In this document: positions 32,706-44,344 of the stretch, piece after piece
How the letters are laid out: each line of letters opens with the position of its first letter
How positions within the stretch are numbered: the first letter of the stretch is position 1
Origin: Saussurea involucrata
Taxonomy: Eukaryota > Streptophyta > Magnoliopsida > Asterales > Asteraceae
Assembly (NCBI GenBank): GCA_033807775.1
Contig: CM066312.1
Coordinates: 29,919,696-29,983,695, forward strand
DNA length: 64,000 bases
Reading direction: 5' to 3'
Notes under the pieces: generated by a model
Databases searched by the model: none
What the model was told of the DNA's origin: nothing
Seen by the model: only the letters and a program-made list of their open reading frames with translations
Position numbers and translations under genes: made by a program

Positions 32706-34520
32706 CATTCTCTTTACCACTAGCGGAACTGCCTCTAACCTGTTTACCTGAAAAAGATTTCAGTTTTGAAAATGCGAGGGTTAGACCACAAGGTCTAGTA
32801 AGATCCCTTAGTTACTTCCACACCACAAATAATATATAAAAGAATTTGTGAAAACATTAGACAATAATTAGTTTTGGCAAATTAACATCCACACACATAT
32901 AACGGTAATTTATGTCCGGTCACACACACCCGTGACCTGATCTAGGGCACACATCCACCCTTGAGAATAGACCTAGTCCATTCAGACAATCCATATGGGA
33001 CACACCCCCCATATACATTACACCAGGCATAAATAAATTATATGCAAACACACCATAAGCAAGCATATACATACGAGTAAATAAACAAGTACCATCAAAC
33101 TTTAGTTTAGAAAAACTCACCTGGAGTCCTTGCTAGACTTTCTTACTCGCAACGGATTACTTCAACTCGCACCTACAATTTAACCCAATGCACACTAGAT
33201 AAGACACACAGGGTTACTGCTGCAAAAGTCCCGGTCAATCATCCGGGTTCCGGATCTTACTTTCGGATCTACTCGTATTCCGGACTTAATATCGTTCAAT
33301 CACAGATCCTGGATCTCTTAAAAGACAATTACCGGATCAAGGATTTAAATACCGGATCCCCTTAACAGGCCCAAAACCTTTAAATAAAATTTCGGGACCC
33401 AACACAATAATTTTCCGGATCTGGATGAATAATACCCAAACTTTGGGCCTCCCACTTTAATTTCGGAACTACCTACCCTGTACCGGATCCACTATGCAAA
33501 ATAAATTCCACTACCGGGCCTTTAGGAAATTAATTCCGGAACAAACACTCATCCAATATAAATAATTTCAGTCCATGTCGGTTGGAGTTTTACCGAATCC
33601 ACTAAATGGTTAACGGCCCACTCCGGTTTCCTTTATAGTCCACACCAACAACTCCGGTCCTTGTGGATACCGGGTCCACCTCAACCCAAGGTTGAGTTCC
33701 GGATCGTATTGCAATTAGGCCCACGTGGAGAGCATTCCGGATCCAGTGAATGGATTTCGGATCCGATTAAACGCCAAACTCATTCTGGATCACCCCTTTG
33801 CAAAGTTCCGGATCTTTTAATTTTTAAGGCCCAATTCCGGAACTTAATAAGTTCCGGATCCTCTTTTAAAATATTTCCGGATCCATCCTTTTTAAGCCCA
33901 ACTCCGAAACTATAGTTCCGGATCTAATTTCGGTCCAATACCAGACCTATGGGTTCCGGGTTTATTTTCAGTCCAATACTGGAACTGTAGGTTCCGGACT
34001 CTCTACAAGCAGTTCCGGACTGCTGGGTTTTCTTTATCGAACTACGCAACCTCGCACACTTTAAATGGCCAATTCACACAATCACAACTCGATGTTAATT
34101 TATCAGGATTAAGGGGACATCGCTTTACCAACCAATTAATCTAGCTAATCATTGATTCTTAACTTTTATCGATTAAACAAACATCGAGACTCTTTTTCTC
34201 CATTCTTAACAGGAGATAGAAAAACACTAATTCCACATTCTAAACCTTTAATATCAACAAGATAATAGTAACCAAGGATTAGTGATTACCTTGCAATATG
34301 CCTCCACACACCCAACTGAAGAACTCTGGATTGAATCGATCTCCTTGATTTGCACCCAAAATCACACCTCAGCCGCACACAGTGTTCCTGCTAAACTTTG
34401 TGAATCCCTAGGGTTTTACACCCATTTATACCTTTACCCAAGCACACCCAACTTATTTCTTTTTCACACTTTCCACACCAAACTTTCATTTATTCAAAAA
34501 AAAAGAACACGGTTATTACA
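32706..34520 (-). mobile_element. Minus-strand Ty3 element, remainder of 3' LTR
   Basis: Continues the LTR started at 25224 and ends ACGGTTATTACA at 34520 (plus-strand view). Directly after it, on the minus strand, is the purine tract GAGGGGAGAATGA, confirming this as the 3' LTR. About 33230-34030 is crowded with CCGGATC-like motifs. The other LTR lacks about 610 bp matching 33327-33938. Rebuilt length without the nested element is about 2.0 kb. Confidence 0.92.
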
Positions 34521-34531
34521 TCATTCTCCCC

Positions 34532-35667
34532 TCAAAAGAATTTCGTCCCCGGAATTCCATTTTCGAACAGTCGAGGGAAACGAGCCCTCATCTCTGATTC
34601 CAACTCCCACGTTGCTTTTGGTCCCTTATGAAAGCGCCACTGAACTTTCACTAACGTGATTTCCTTATTCCTCGTCTTCCGGACTTTGGGATCTACAATC
34701 GTCAGCGGTTCCTCTTCATAATTTAATTTCTCATCCACACTAATATCCTCCAATGGCACTGTCATGTTATCATCAGCCAAACACTTCCTTACATTCGACA
34801 CATGGAAGGTCGAATGAACTCCCCGGAGTCCCTCAGGTAACTCCAACTTGTACGCCACTTCTCCTACACGCTCAATGATGGCGAACGACCCAACATATAT
34901 GGGCCTTAGCTTCCCTCTTTTCCCAAATCCGACACTTTATCCCCTACCATGAACTCAATTGGTTTTCTTTTTTTATTCGCGTACGCTTTTTGACGATCCT
35001 GAGCTACCTTCAACTTCTCCCTGATCACACTAATCTTGTCGGCAGTTAATTGCACGATTTCCGGTCCTGCCAACTGCTTCTCTCCCACCTCATTCCAACA
35101 TAACGGCGTTCTATACTTATGTCCATACAGTGCTTCAAACGGTGCTGCTTGAAGACTGGCGTGATAACTATTGTTATACGAAAACCCGATCAACGGTAGG
35201 TGGGATTCCCACGAACCCTTGAAATCTATCACACACGCATGTAACATATCCTCCAAGGTCTGTATAGTCCTCTCGCTTTACCCATCCGTCTGAGGGTGAT
35301 AGGCGGTGCTCAAACAAAGCTACGTGCCTAACTCCCTTTGCAGACTCCTCCAAAAAGACGACGTGAAACTACTATCACGATCGGAGACGATGGACAATGG
35401 CACTCCATGCCTCGTCACTATTTCATTGACATACAACTTCGCCAACTTTTCTAGCAAATCACTCTCCCGAATGGGTAGAAAGTGAGTCGACTTGGTGAGA
35501 CGGTCAACTAACACCCATATAGCATCATGCCCCTTCGGGGTCCTTGGTAACTTCGTAACAAATTCCATTGCAATACAATCCCACTTCCACACCGGTATCT
35601 CTAAGGGTTGCATCTCCCTGTAAGGTCTTTGATGTTCTGCCTTGACCTTCAGATAGGTCACACACCG
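34532..35667 (-). pseudogene. Ty3 integrase and C-terminal tail, broken
   Basis: Downstream continuation of the pol frame after the stop at 35668. The first part (35320-35661) has the integrase core start with IAMEFVTKLPRTPKGHDAIW and IVSDRDSSFTSSFW. A TAG at 35320-35322 and a TAA at 35278-35280 follow, with STAYHPQTDG between them. The frame then runs 34906-35256 (EDMLHACVIDFKGSWE..., LQAAPFEALYGHKYRTPL). A frame change and small loss near 34905-34935 lead to 34532-34858, which ends LVKVQWRFHKGPKATWELE..., the chromodomain-like tail of Tekay/Del-type elements. The first catalytic position appears as E in MEF where family members usually have D. Not functional as it stands. Confidence 0.9.
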
Positions 35668-37947
35668 TTAAACAAAATACGCGACATCCTTTTTCAAACC
35701 CGGCCACCAATACAGTTGCCTCAGGTCTCGGTACATCTTATTAGTACCCGGGTGAACCGAATATCGCGACTTATGCGCTTCTTCCAAAATTCGTTCACGC
35801 AAACCTCCCAACTTAGGAACCCACACTCGGTTCCCTAAACATCTCACTCCACTCCGATTACTCTCCAAGGATGTCACATAGCCGACAATCCTCTCACTCT
35901 TCCACTTTTCTTCTACTAGAGCTTCCTCTTGAAACTTCCTAATCTCGTCCAACAGGTTGAGAATTACATCGGCTCGAAAGGCCACTACTTTCATTGGCTC
36001 CCTTCTTTCTTTTCGGCTCAACGCGTCGGCCACGACGTTCGCTTTACCCGGATGGTAAAGGATCTCACAATCATAGTCACTTAATAGCTCCACCCAACGA
36101 CGCTGTCTCATATTCAGCTCCTTCTGATCAAACAAGTGCTGGAGACTCTTATGATCAGAATAAATCTGACACTTAACCCCATAAAGGTAGTGTCTCCAAA
36201 TCTTTAGAGCGAAAACCACCGCCGCTAACTCCATGTCATGCGTAGTATGATTTTTCTCATGTTCTTTCAACTGACGGGATGCATAGGCGATCACCTTTTC
36301 GCCCTGCATCAAAATACACCCTAGTCCCAGCTTGGACGCATCACTGTAGATTACAAATCCTTCGGACCCAATAGGCAAGGATAAAACTGGAGCACTACTC
36401 AACTTGTCTTTCAATTTACTGAACGCTTCTTCTTGCACCTTTGTCCATTCAAACTTAGATTTTTTCTTGGTCAAAGCAGTCAACGGCGTAGCTATCCGAG
36501 AAAAGTCCTGAATGAACTTTCGATAGTAGCCTGCTAAACCAAGAAAGCTCCTCACCTCAGATGGTGATCTCGGGGGTTTCCATCCTCTAATGGCTTCTAT
36601 CTTCGCCGGATCTACCTTGATACCATCTTCCGACACTACATGTCCTAAGAATTTTGCAAACAACTTCTCTCGCCGCAACAGGTCTAGCACTAAGCGAAGA
36701 TGCTCTTCGTGCTCACTCCGAGATCGGGAATAGATGAGGATATCGTCGATGAATACAATCACACACTTGTCTAATAGCGCACTGCACACTCGATTCATCA
36801 AATCCATGAATACTGTCGGAGCATTAGTCAACCCAAAGGGCATGACTAAAAACTCATAATGCCCGTACCTCGTACGAAAAGCCGTCTTCGGCACATCCTC
36901 TTCCCTCACTTTCAGCTGGTGATAACCAGACCTCAAGTCTATCTTCGAGAAGAACTTCGCCCCTTGTAACTGGTCAAACAAATCGTCGATCCTCGGGAGT
37001 GGGTACTTGTTCTTGACCATTACCTTGTTAAGTTCTCGATAATCAATGCACATCCGCATCGATCCATCTTTCTTCTTGCCGAAAAGTACCGGTGCTCCCC
37101 AAGGTGATGAACTAGGCCGTATGAATCCCTTATCCAACAACTCTTGCAACTGCATCATCATTTCCTTCATCTCTGCTGGTGCCAACCGATACGGCGCACG
37201 CGCTATCGGTGCCGCGCCAGGCATCAACTCAATTCTAAACTCGACCTGGCGATCCGGGGGTAAACCCGTCAGGTCATCCGGAAATACTTCTGGGAATTCA
37301 CTCACCACAGGAACGTCTTCTATTCCTTTCTTCTCCTTCTTAGCGTCTAACACAAACGCTAGAAAACCCTGACACCCCTTCTCGAGACAATGCCTCGCCT
37401 TCATCACCGAGATAAGGCAGGACTTACACTCACGTCTATCCCCATAAATTACTACCTCGGACTTATCCGGCAACGCGATACGAATCATCTTCTTATTGCA
37501 CACAATGCTAGCATTATTACTAGCCAACCAATCCATCCCCACCACAATGTCAAACTCTCCCATACCCATCGGGTATAAACGCAAAGGAAAAGTGTGGCCC
37601 TCTACTTCGATACTACACCCCTCATACACTTCCCCCACCAAGACACGACTATCGTCTGCAATCTCTACCTCAAATCCACACTCTAACCGCTTAGGTGTCA
37701 CATACAGACACCGAGCAAAGACCGGAGATACATAAGAACGGTTTGCACCCGAATCAAACAACACTTTAGCAAGCTTCGAATTAACAAGAAATGTACCTGT
37801 TACCACGTCAGGCACATCAACCGCCTCTTCCGCAGACATATGAAACGCTTTACCTCTCGCTCGACCTGGTTCGCTTTCTTTTCCCCACCTCTTCCTCCTT
37901 GACCACCACCAGAACCACCAGAAGATCCCTTTCTCAACTGCGGGCAA
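35668..37947 (-). pseudogene. Ty3 pol: protease, reverse transcriptase, RNase H
   Basis: A 759-codon open frame ending in TAA at 35668-35670. Order of domains: aspartic protease with VLFDSGANRSYVS (residues about 62-74); reverse transcriptase with YPLPRIDDLFDQL, SKIDLRSGYHQL, VMPFGLTNAP and the FIDD active site (about 399-402); RNase H with YSDASKLGLG (D about 536), HDMELAAVVFAL and YSDHKSLQHLF; then the start of the integrase zinc region, HPGTNKMYRDLRQLYWWPGL. The stop falls just before the CxxC half of that zinc finger, and in the following frame the second Cys is Tyr. Between AKF and LGHVVSEDG about a dozen residues usual in the family are absent, an in-frame deletion. The first 30 or so codons are out-of-frame gag sequence; the true join with gag is a frame change near 37850. 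Confidence 0.93.
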
Positions 37948-39302
37948 TCAGGTTTGATATGATCTGGAGAGCCACACAGATAACACGCTCTCGGGTTAGA
38001 ACATTCTCGCGCCATGTGCCCCAGTTTCCCACACTTATAACAACCACCAGGTTGAAAGCATTCACCACGGTGCACCTTGTTACACTTCCCACATGGTCTA
38101 TCACCAAACCTCGGTCCCACCCGCAGCTCGGGTTTAGAGACCTTAGACCTCTTCATATCCCGAACGGGTCCATCCCACTTCCTCTTATCCACACTCCTTT
38201 CCGACAACTGTCGATTCTTTTCCTTCTCAGTTAGCTCTGCCACATCGACCGTCGCCTGAAATGTTGCGGGGCCATGATTCTGCACTAGCTCTCTTATGCT
38301 TCTCTTCAGACCCCATACATACCTTTCAACTCGTCTTTCCTCAGTAGGCACATATACCTCAGCAAAACATGCCTTCTCAATAAACTTAGAGGTGTATTCT
38401 TGCACGGTCATTGACCCCTGCTCAAGCCCCATAAACTCTTCTTCCAATTTCTCTCTTGCCGCCAACGGGCAAAACTGTGCTTTAAACCTCCTAGTGAACG
38501 TTTCCCATGATGTTGTCTTCGTCACTTCCGAACCCTTACCTCATGTTTCCACATCCCACTAAAAGATTGCGTCTGCCTTCAGCATTGACATGGCAAACAA
38601 CACTTTATCTCGTTTAGCACACTTACTTGTGTCAAATGCCAGCTCCATCTCACGAATCCATCTCATTGCCAATACCGGGTTACGTTCTCCACTGAAAGAT
38701 GGAGGCTTGCAAGACATGAAGGTTTTGAAGGTACACCCCTTCACTGACTTTGAATCTCCTGCCATAAATGGGGTCCCTTGAGAGTGATCTCCCATCTCAG
38801 TTGTAGGCAACTTAGATGCTTCCGTCTCAGTCGCTTTCACACTATCAGTCTGCCCTTCCGATGTCGACCCAGTTCGATGATTCAACAATGCCTGCAAAGT
38901 TTCTTGCAGCTTGCCCATCTCAGTAATAAATTTCTCTTCAGTCACAAAAGCCTGGTTGTGGTTTTGACTCGAGCTCTTTGACTGACTCTCCTTTCCCGAA
39001 GCGGCGCTCTCAGTTTGGGTCGGATCGCGCACTTCCGGTGCTCCTGCACTCTTAGCCCGATGGACGGTCGGCGCTTTCTTTCCACCTCTTGTCACCACAC
39101 CAGTTCCCGCGGCCTGGGTGGCAGCTCGTCGGGGTGCCCTTCCCCGACCCCTCCCACGGCCTCTACCTCTTCCGCGGTTAGCTGGCTGTCTTGGAGGATT
39201 CACTGGTCCATCCTCCAGAATCTCCTCCACACAGATTTCACCCGCTACAGGCACAGTGTCCACAACTGGCACAGATCTACCCCTCAAACTTCGTTCTGAC
39301 AT
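37800..39302 (-). pseudogene. Ty3 Gag with two CCHC zinc knuckles, broken
   Basis: Begins at 39302 (MSERSLRGRSVPVVD). The N-terminal part is rich in Arg-Gly (RGRGRGRGRGRAPRR), then low-complexity, then the capsid region with PPSFSGERNPVLAMRWIREM. In-frame stops at 38559-38561 and 38541-38543 lie in the capsid, where the usual WW of the family would be. It continues in the same frame from 38525: TFTRRFKAQFCPLAAREKL, then zinc knuckles CYKCGKLGHMAREC and CYLCGSPDHIKPDC, and a Gly-rich linker. The overlap with pol at 37800-37947 is in another frame, so one base has been gained or lost near 37850. Nucleic-acid binding and capsid role are known for the family; this copy cannot make a full protein. 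Confidence 0.92.
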
Positions 39303-39577
39303 TCTCGATTACTGAAACATTACACAATAATATAGCTTAACGACAATCCTAAAATAACAAGGCAAGAATGAGCACCGTCATGCACCTGTAAATTCACAAT
39401 TACACTGGCCAGGTGTAATCCCGAACTTACCTTGCATGATAGTTCTCACCACCCTATTATTCACGCTTCCCAGTGAGGTCTTCCTAGGCCTTCCTACATT
39501 CTCAGTTGTACTCCTACAATTTAAGTTTAGGCTCATCCTGTCACCTAAATCTCTTAAACTAGTGCTCTGATACCAAC
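39303..39577 (-). mobile_element. Leader of minus-strand Ty3 element
   Basis: Untranslated sequence between Gag start and 5' LTR. On the minus strand, the primer site TGGTATCAGAGCACTAGT (39558-39575) begins two bases after the LTR and is followed at once by the stem-loop at 39518-39560. Confidence 0.88.
39518..39560 (-). other. Two-tier stem-loop after primer site, minus-strand Ty3
   Basis: Read on the minus strand: outer stem AGTTTAAG with CTTAAATT (one G-U pair), short bulge, inner stem TTTAGG/CCTAAA, 12-base loop. The position relative to the primer site equals that in the elements at 27225 and 3732, while the inner stems differ in sequence. Confidence 0.75.
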
Positions 39578-41938
39578 TATAACAACCCACTCCAAGATAT
39601 GCCAAAATAAGACATCAATAAAAATAAATTGCCAAACATGGCCCACGTTTCATAATGTCAAAATCCAAAACTCAGGTTCGCAGAATAAACCCTAAATACA
39701 ACTGAGAATATCTAAATAATTATTGCAAAGGGAAAAGTCCTCTAATGCCATTAAATCCCGCCCGTGTACACACCTTCTCTTTACCACTAGCGGAACTGCC
39801 TCTAACCTGTTTACCTGAAAATGATTTCAGTTTTGAAAATGCGAGAGTTAGACCACAAGGTCTAATGAGATCCCTCAGTTACTTCCACACCACGAATAAT
39901 ATATAAAAGAATTTGCGAAAACATTAGACAATAATTAGTTTTGGCAAATTAACATCCACACACATATAACAGTAATTTCTGTCCGGTCACACACACCCGT
40001 GACCTGATCTAGGGCACACACCCGCCCTTAAGAATAGACCTAATCCATTCAGACAATCCATATGGGACACACACCCCATATACATCACACCATGCATAAA
40101 TAAATTATATGCAAACACACCATAAGCAAGCATATACGTACGAGTAAATAAACAAGTACCATCAAACTTTAGTCTAGAAAAACTCACCTGGAGTCCTTGC
40201 TATACTTTTTTACTCGCAACGAATTACTTCAACTCGCACCTACAATTTAACACAACGCACACTAGATAAGACACGCAAGGTTACTGTTGTAAAAGTCCCG
40301 GTCAATCATCCGGGTTTCGGATCTTACTTCCGGATCTACTCGCATTCCGGACTTAATATCGTTCAATCACAGATCCCGGATCTCATAAAAGAACTATGGG
40401 TTCCGGGTTTATTTTAAATCCAATACCGGAACTGTAGGTTCCGGACTCTCTGCAAGCAGTTCCGGACTGCTGGGTTTTCCTTATCGAACTACGCAACCTC
40501 GCACACTTTAAATGGCCAATTCACACAATCCCAACTCGATGTTAATTTATCAGGATTAAGGGGACATCGCTTTACCAACCAATTAATTTAGCTAATCATT
40601 GATTCTTAACTTTTATCTATTAAACAAACATCCAGACTTTTTTTCTCCATTCTTAACAGGAGATAGAAAAACACTAATTCCACATTCTAAACCTTTAATT
40701 TCAACAAGATAATAGTAACCAAGGATTAGTGATTACTTTGCAATATGCCTCCACACACCCTACTGAAGAACTCTGGATTGAATCGATCTCCTTGATTTGC
40801 ACCCAAAATCACACCTCAGCCGCACACAGTGTTCCTGCTAAACTTTGTGAATCCCTAGGGTTTTACACCCATTTATACCTGTTGATCCAAACCCTCAGTG
40901 ATTTGATAATGACTCTCTCTTATATACTTAGTGAAAATTGTAAGTAAACAATATGTATCAAAGTTTCACTATCGCTGATAAGTACTAAGATCTTCCAGTA
41001 CCGCTGATAGGAACTCTCGCTCTTTAGATTAAACATTCAGCGAAACTGTTCATCATTAATGCTCTGAGTCTGTTCAGTCATTATGATGATCGCTGATAAG
41101 TTAGTTGTTTACTTATGATCCCTGAAGACAAGTTTCACGTCAACAAAGGTTATACGCTGAAGTCGAAGATCAAGCTCAAGAACCAGCGACAAGTCTCCTA
41201 ATGAACTGATGCGGATCAACGAAGACTCAGATTTGTCCACTCAACGTGAAGTATCAAGTACAAGACTTCAGCTATCGCTGAACTTTATCATTCGCTGAAT
41301 AGAAAATGATAATCGCTGAATCAACAAAAGCTGATCATGAAGTCCTCCGTACAAAGTACTTTTGTCTTAACCCCCCTTGCACGACTCTGTACGAAATGTC
41401 AGAAAAGAACCTCCGACTGTCTGAAATCGTACAACCACTCTGATACTACACTGTTCATCCATGCGGCTACTAAGGTTGTCAACCAAGATCAATGACATAC
41501 AACCAACCAGCTGATGACACGTGTAAAGTGTATACTGACTTGCATTAAATGCATGTAGTATATAAAGAGATGAACCCACTTCTTTTGAAGTAACTTGCTA
41601 ACTCTGGACAAGTTCAATCTCTTATCTCAAGATAGGTTATTATTAGTAATTTCCTCATCTCCTTTAGTGCAAGAAACCTTAGTGTTGCAACTTGTTTAGA
41701 TTTAGGTTTATCCTTAATCTTGTTTCCGCAACAAGCTGTAAATTGTTAATGATTTATCAATAAACAATTTAGAAAAGTAAAATCTGTGTGTTTGTATTCA
41801 ACCCCCCCCCCTTCTACAAACTTGTATAGGCCTTCGGGACCAACAATACCTTTACCCAAGCACACCCAACTTATTTCTTTTTCACACTTTCCACACCAAA
41901 CTTTCATTTATTCAAAAAAAAAGAACACGGTTATTACA
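39578..41938 (-). mobile_element. 5' LTR of minus-strand Ty3 element, with insertion
   Basis: Second LTR copy of the element 25224-41938. It starts TATAACAAC (TG changed to TA) and ends ACGGTTATTACA. It has lost about 610 bp near 40396 relative to the left LTR, and carries a 966 bp copia solo LTR at 40880-41845. TTAAT follows at 41939-41943 as target duplication. Without the insertion its length is about 1390 bp. Confidence 0.92.
40880..41845 (+). mobile_element. Copia solo LTR (966 bp)
   Basis: Begins TGTTGATCC and ends GGACCAACA, with TGTTG/CAACA inverted ends, and is flanked by ATACC on both sides (40875-40879, 41846-41850). The uninterrupted LTR at about 34430 reads straight across the site. 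There is a TATATAAAG box at 41559-41567 on the plus strand. The end part with a C-run and CTTCTACAAACTTG resembles SIRE/Maximus-type copia LTRs. A full element once sat here and recombined between its LTRs. Confidence 0.93.
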
Positions 41939-43774
41939 TTAATTTCAACGTTGCTAATAATTTTGGAAGTTACACTTCCAACCCCCATATATTTGATCTT
42001 TTACCAAAAGCTCCCAAAATACTATTAAGATTGTTGAAAGTGTGAATTTGACTTTATGTCAAAACAAATATTTATTTGTCTAGTGGCAAAATCTCTTAAA
42101 ATAATATTAAGGTATTGAAACATTGAAGTTGGCTTTATAAGCCAAACTCATATTCATTTTGGCCTCATGCCAAAAGCTCTATAATTAACAATGTTATCTC
42201 CAAATTAATTAAATCGCAAGATATCGATTTGGATTTTGTCAAACGGGTGTAAATAGCCCTAAGGTTTGTAGGGACTTAAGAAATCCACGTGATTCCCCTA
42301 CTGTCTGGAAATCCAATAGATTGAGTGATTTCTTTTCGCAAATTGAAACATCGATGAAGTATTATCAATAAAATGTAAGAATACAAAAATCCAATACTAT
42401 TATGATAATGAAATTTCATGCATAACATAATAAGTATAAACCATAATCCAATATTTTAGAAAAAAATATGTTCTCCATTTTCTACGACATCTTTGAATCA
42501 AAAGTACTTGATTACCATAAGATAGGTTCGGAAAAACACAAGAAAAGACACAAAAGTCATCGAACCATTTTGACCCTAAATAAAAAAACACTAGATGATA
42601 AGATACAATTAAATACTTTGAAATTATTTAGACGATTCATCAGTCACAACCTTCAGAGAGAATAACTAGAAACCCCCAAGAACTATGGGTAGTCCCAAAA
42701 AGGAAATTCGGGAATATTCAGTACCATATGCTTCTCAAACTAATCATACAGTGGAAAGAAACCTACTTACTTGATTACAAGAAGGTAACTGATTTTGACA
42801 AAGAAATGTCATGTCTCAAAATGCATCTCAATCTTTGTGGCAAGGAACTCACAAAAGATTATGCAAATCATAACATCTGTTCATCTTTCCTATATTACCA
42901 ATCATAGTAATGAAACAGTATAAGCTGCAATATAACCTTTAACAAACTCATTAACTTAATGCAAGTGGCTAAGAGTTGTAGCAATGTTTTTTAACAGCGC
43001 TAGACATACCCATATAAAGAAAATTCTTGAGGTTAATAAGGCAAGCGTTGGAGGTGGAAAGAACTCCAAAGGATAGTGAGTTGAACATATTAATCCACAC
43101 ACATATGCTAATTATGTACCATATGGACAAGGTCGTGGAAAGGGTTAAATTCATGGAAAGAGTCGGGAACGAACTCCCAATAGAAAATGGAACAAGTTAT
43201 AAATGAGCTATGTCATATCTAAGATTGGTTATGTATAAGTTTATTTAAATATAATTTAACTATCAAATTAATTGCATTTTGTATATATACACCTGAGTTT
43301 ATAACCATTAGAGATGTAAATGATCATATCAAAAACAAATGTAAAACTCTCAACGTTCTTCGTTCCATGTAGGAATGTATCGAGGAGAACTTGATTGTTT
43401 TTGTGGCATCGCATATAATCCTAAGAAATAGATTATTTTCATTTAATTAATTATTTTAATTCCTCTAAACACTTATACGATGGACTGTCACTTGTTGCTA
43501 GAGCACTATATCAATATGAACCTTGTTAAAAGATTTGTACCAGTCATATTATAAGAATGGAAATGGGTATATGTACATCAACTCTAATGATATGAAAGCA
43601 AAATATATTAGAGAAATTAATGTATCAGATTAATGGATTATCTATGTTAGTAAATCATATTTTGTCACCAATAAAGAACTTTGGAACAATGACACATATA
43701 TGTTTCGTCATGACCACGTGGGACACCATGGTCATGACATAGTGATCTATGTATTGCAAAATACACTTAGATAC
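41939..43774 (+). pseudogene. Outer copia, gag to pre-integrase part (decayed)
   Basis: Continues the element interrupted at 25223. Most of it is too decayed to read. At about 43655-43773 the frame SYFVTNKELWNNDTYMFRH followed by DHVGHHGHD matches the His-rich pre-integrase zinc region of copia pol (usual form W-H-x-R-L/H-G-H-x-G). It is cut after that by the element at 43775, and pol resumes at 49352. Multiple stops in all frames. Confidence 0.65.
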
Positions 43775-44344
43775 TGAAAGATTCAGGTTACACTCTTACA
43801 ATCAAATATGAACAATTAAGATCGTATTAACAGCAACTGGTCATATGATCTATTAACAATCTGTGAATTACAAGATATTACAATGAATTTCTCTCTCAAT
43901 AGATCTAACAATTTATGCGTAAAGAGTTATCCAAAAGGTTAGCCAAAGATTCTCTCCAAAGATTCTATTAGCTACAGTTGCTAACTCCTATATATACTGT
44001 AGAGAATAGCTAAAGCTACAGTACATATGAGAAACAGACTAATAGAACAATTACACGTGTCCTAATTAGTAACTGAATATAACAGATAATATCCCAAGAT
44101 ATGAATTCTGAACATACTTCTGAATAAGCGCTTCAGAACATTTGTCTTCATAGTCAGAAGTTCTGAGTCTCCTACTCAGAACTCTGAACCTTCTAGTCAG
44201 AATCCAACACTTAGAATCTTTTTGAGATTTCTCACTCAGAACTTCTGAGTCTTCTACTCAGAACTTCTGAGTCTTCTGAGTCTTCTTTAGTCTTTTTACT
44301 CAGAACTCAACACTTGTGTTTTTGACAAAACTCTAGACCTAACA
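43775..44344 (-). mobile_element. 3' LTR of young copia element (570 bp)
   Basis: Runs TGAAAGATTCAGG to GACCTAACA in plus-strand view. The other LTR, 48782-49351, has exactly the same length, and by eye I find one difference (TCTTTTTACTC against TCTTCTTACTC). GATAC is duplicated at 43770-43774 and 49352-49356. On the minus strand it is preceded by the purine tract AAAAAGGGGGAGAT. Confidence 0.95.

Noticed and set aside
34282..34659. 125-codon plus-strand frame
   Set aside because: It overlaps the LTR end and the antisense of the pol C-terminus, and has no protein motif.
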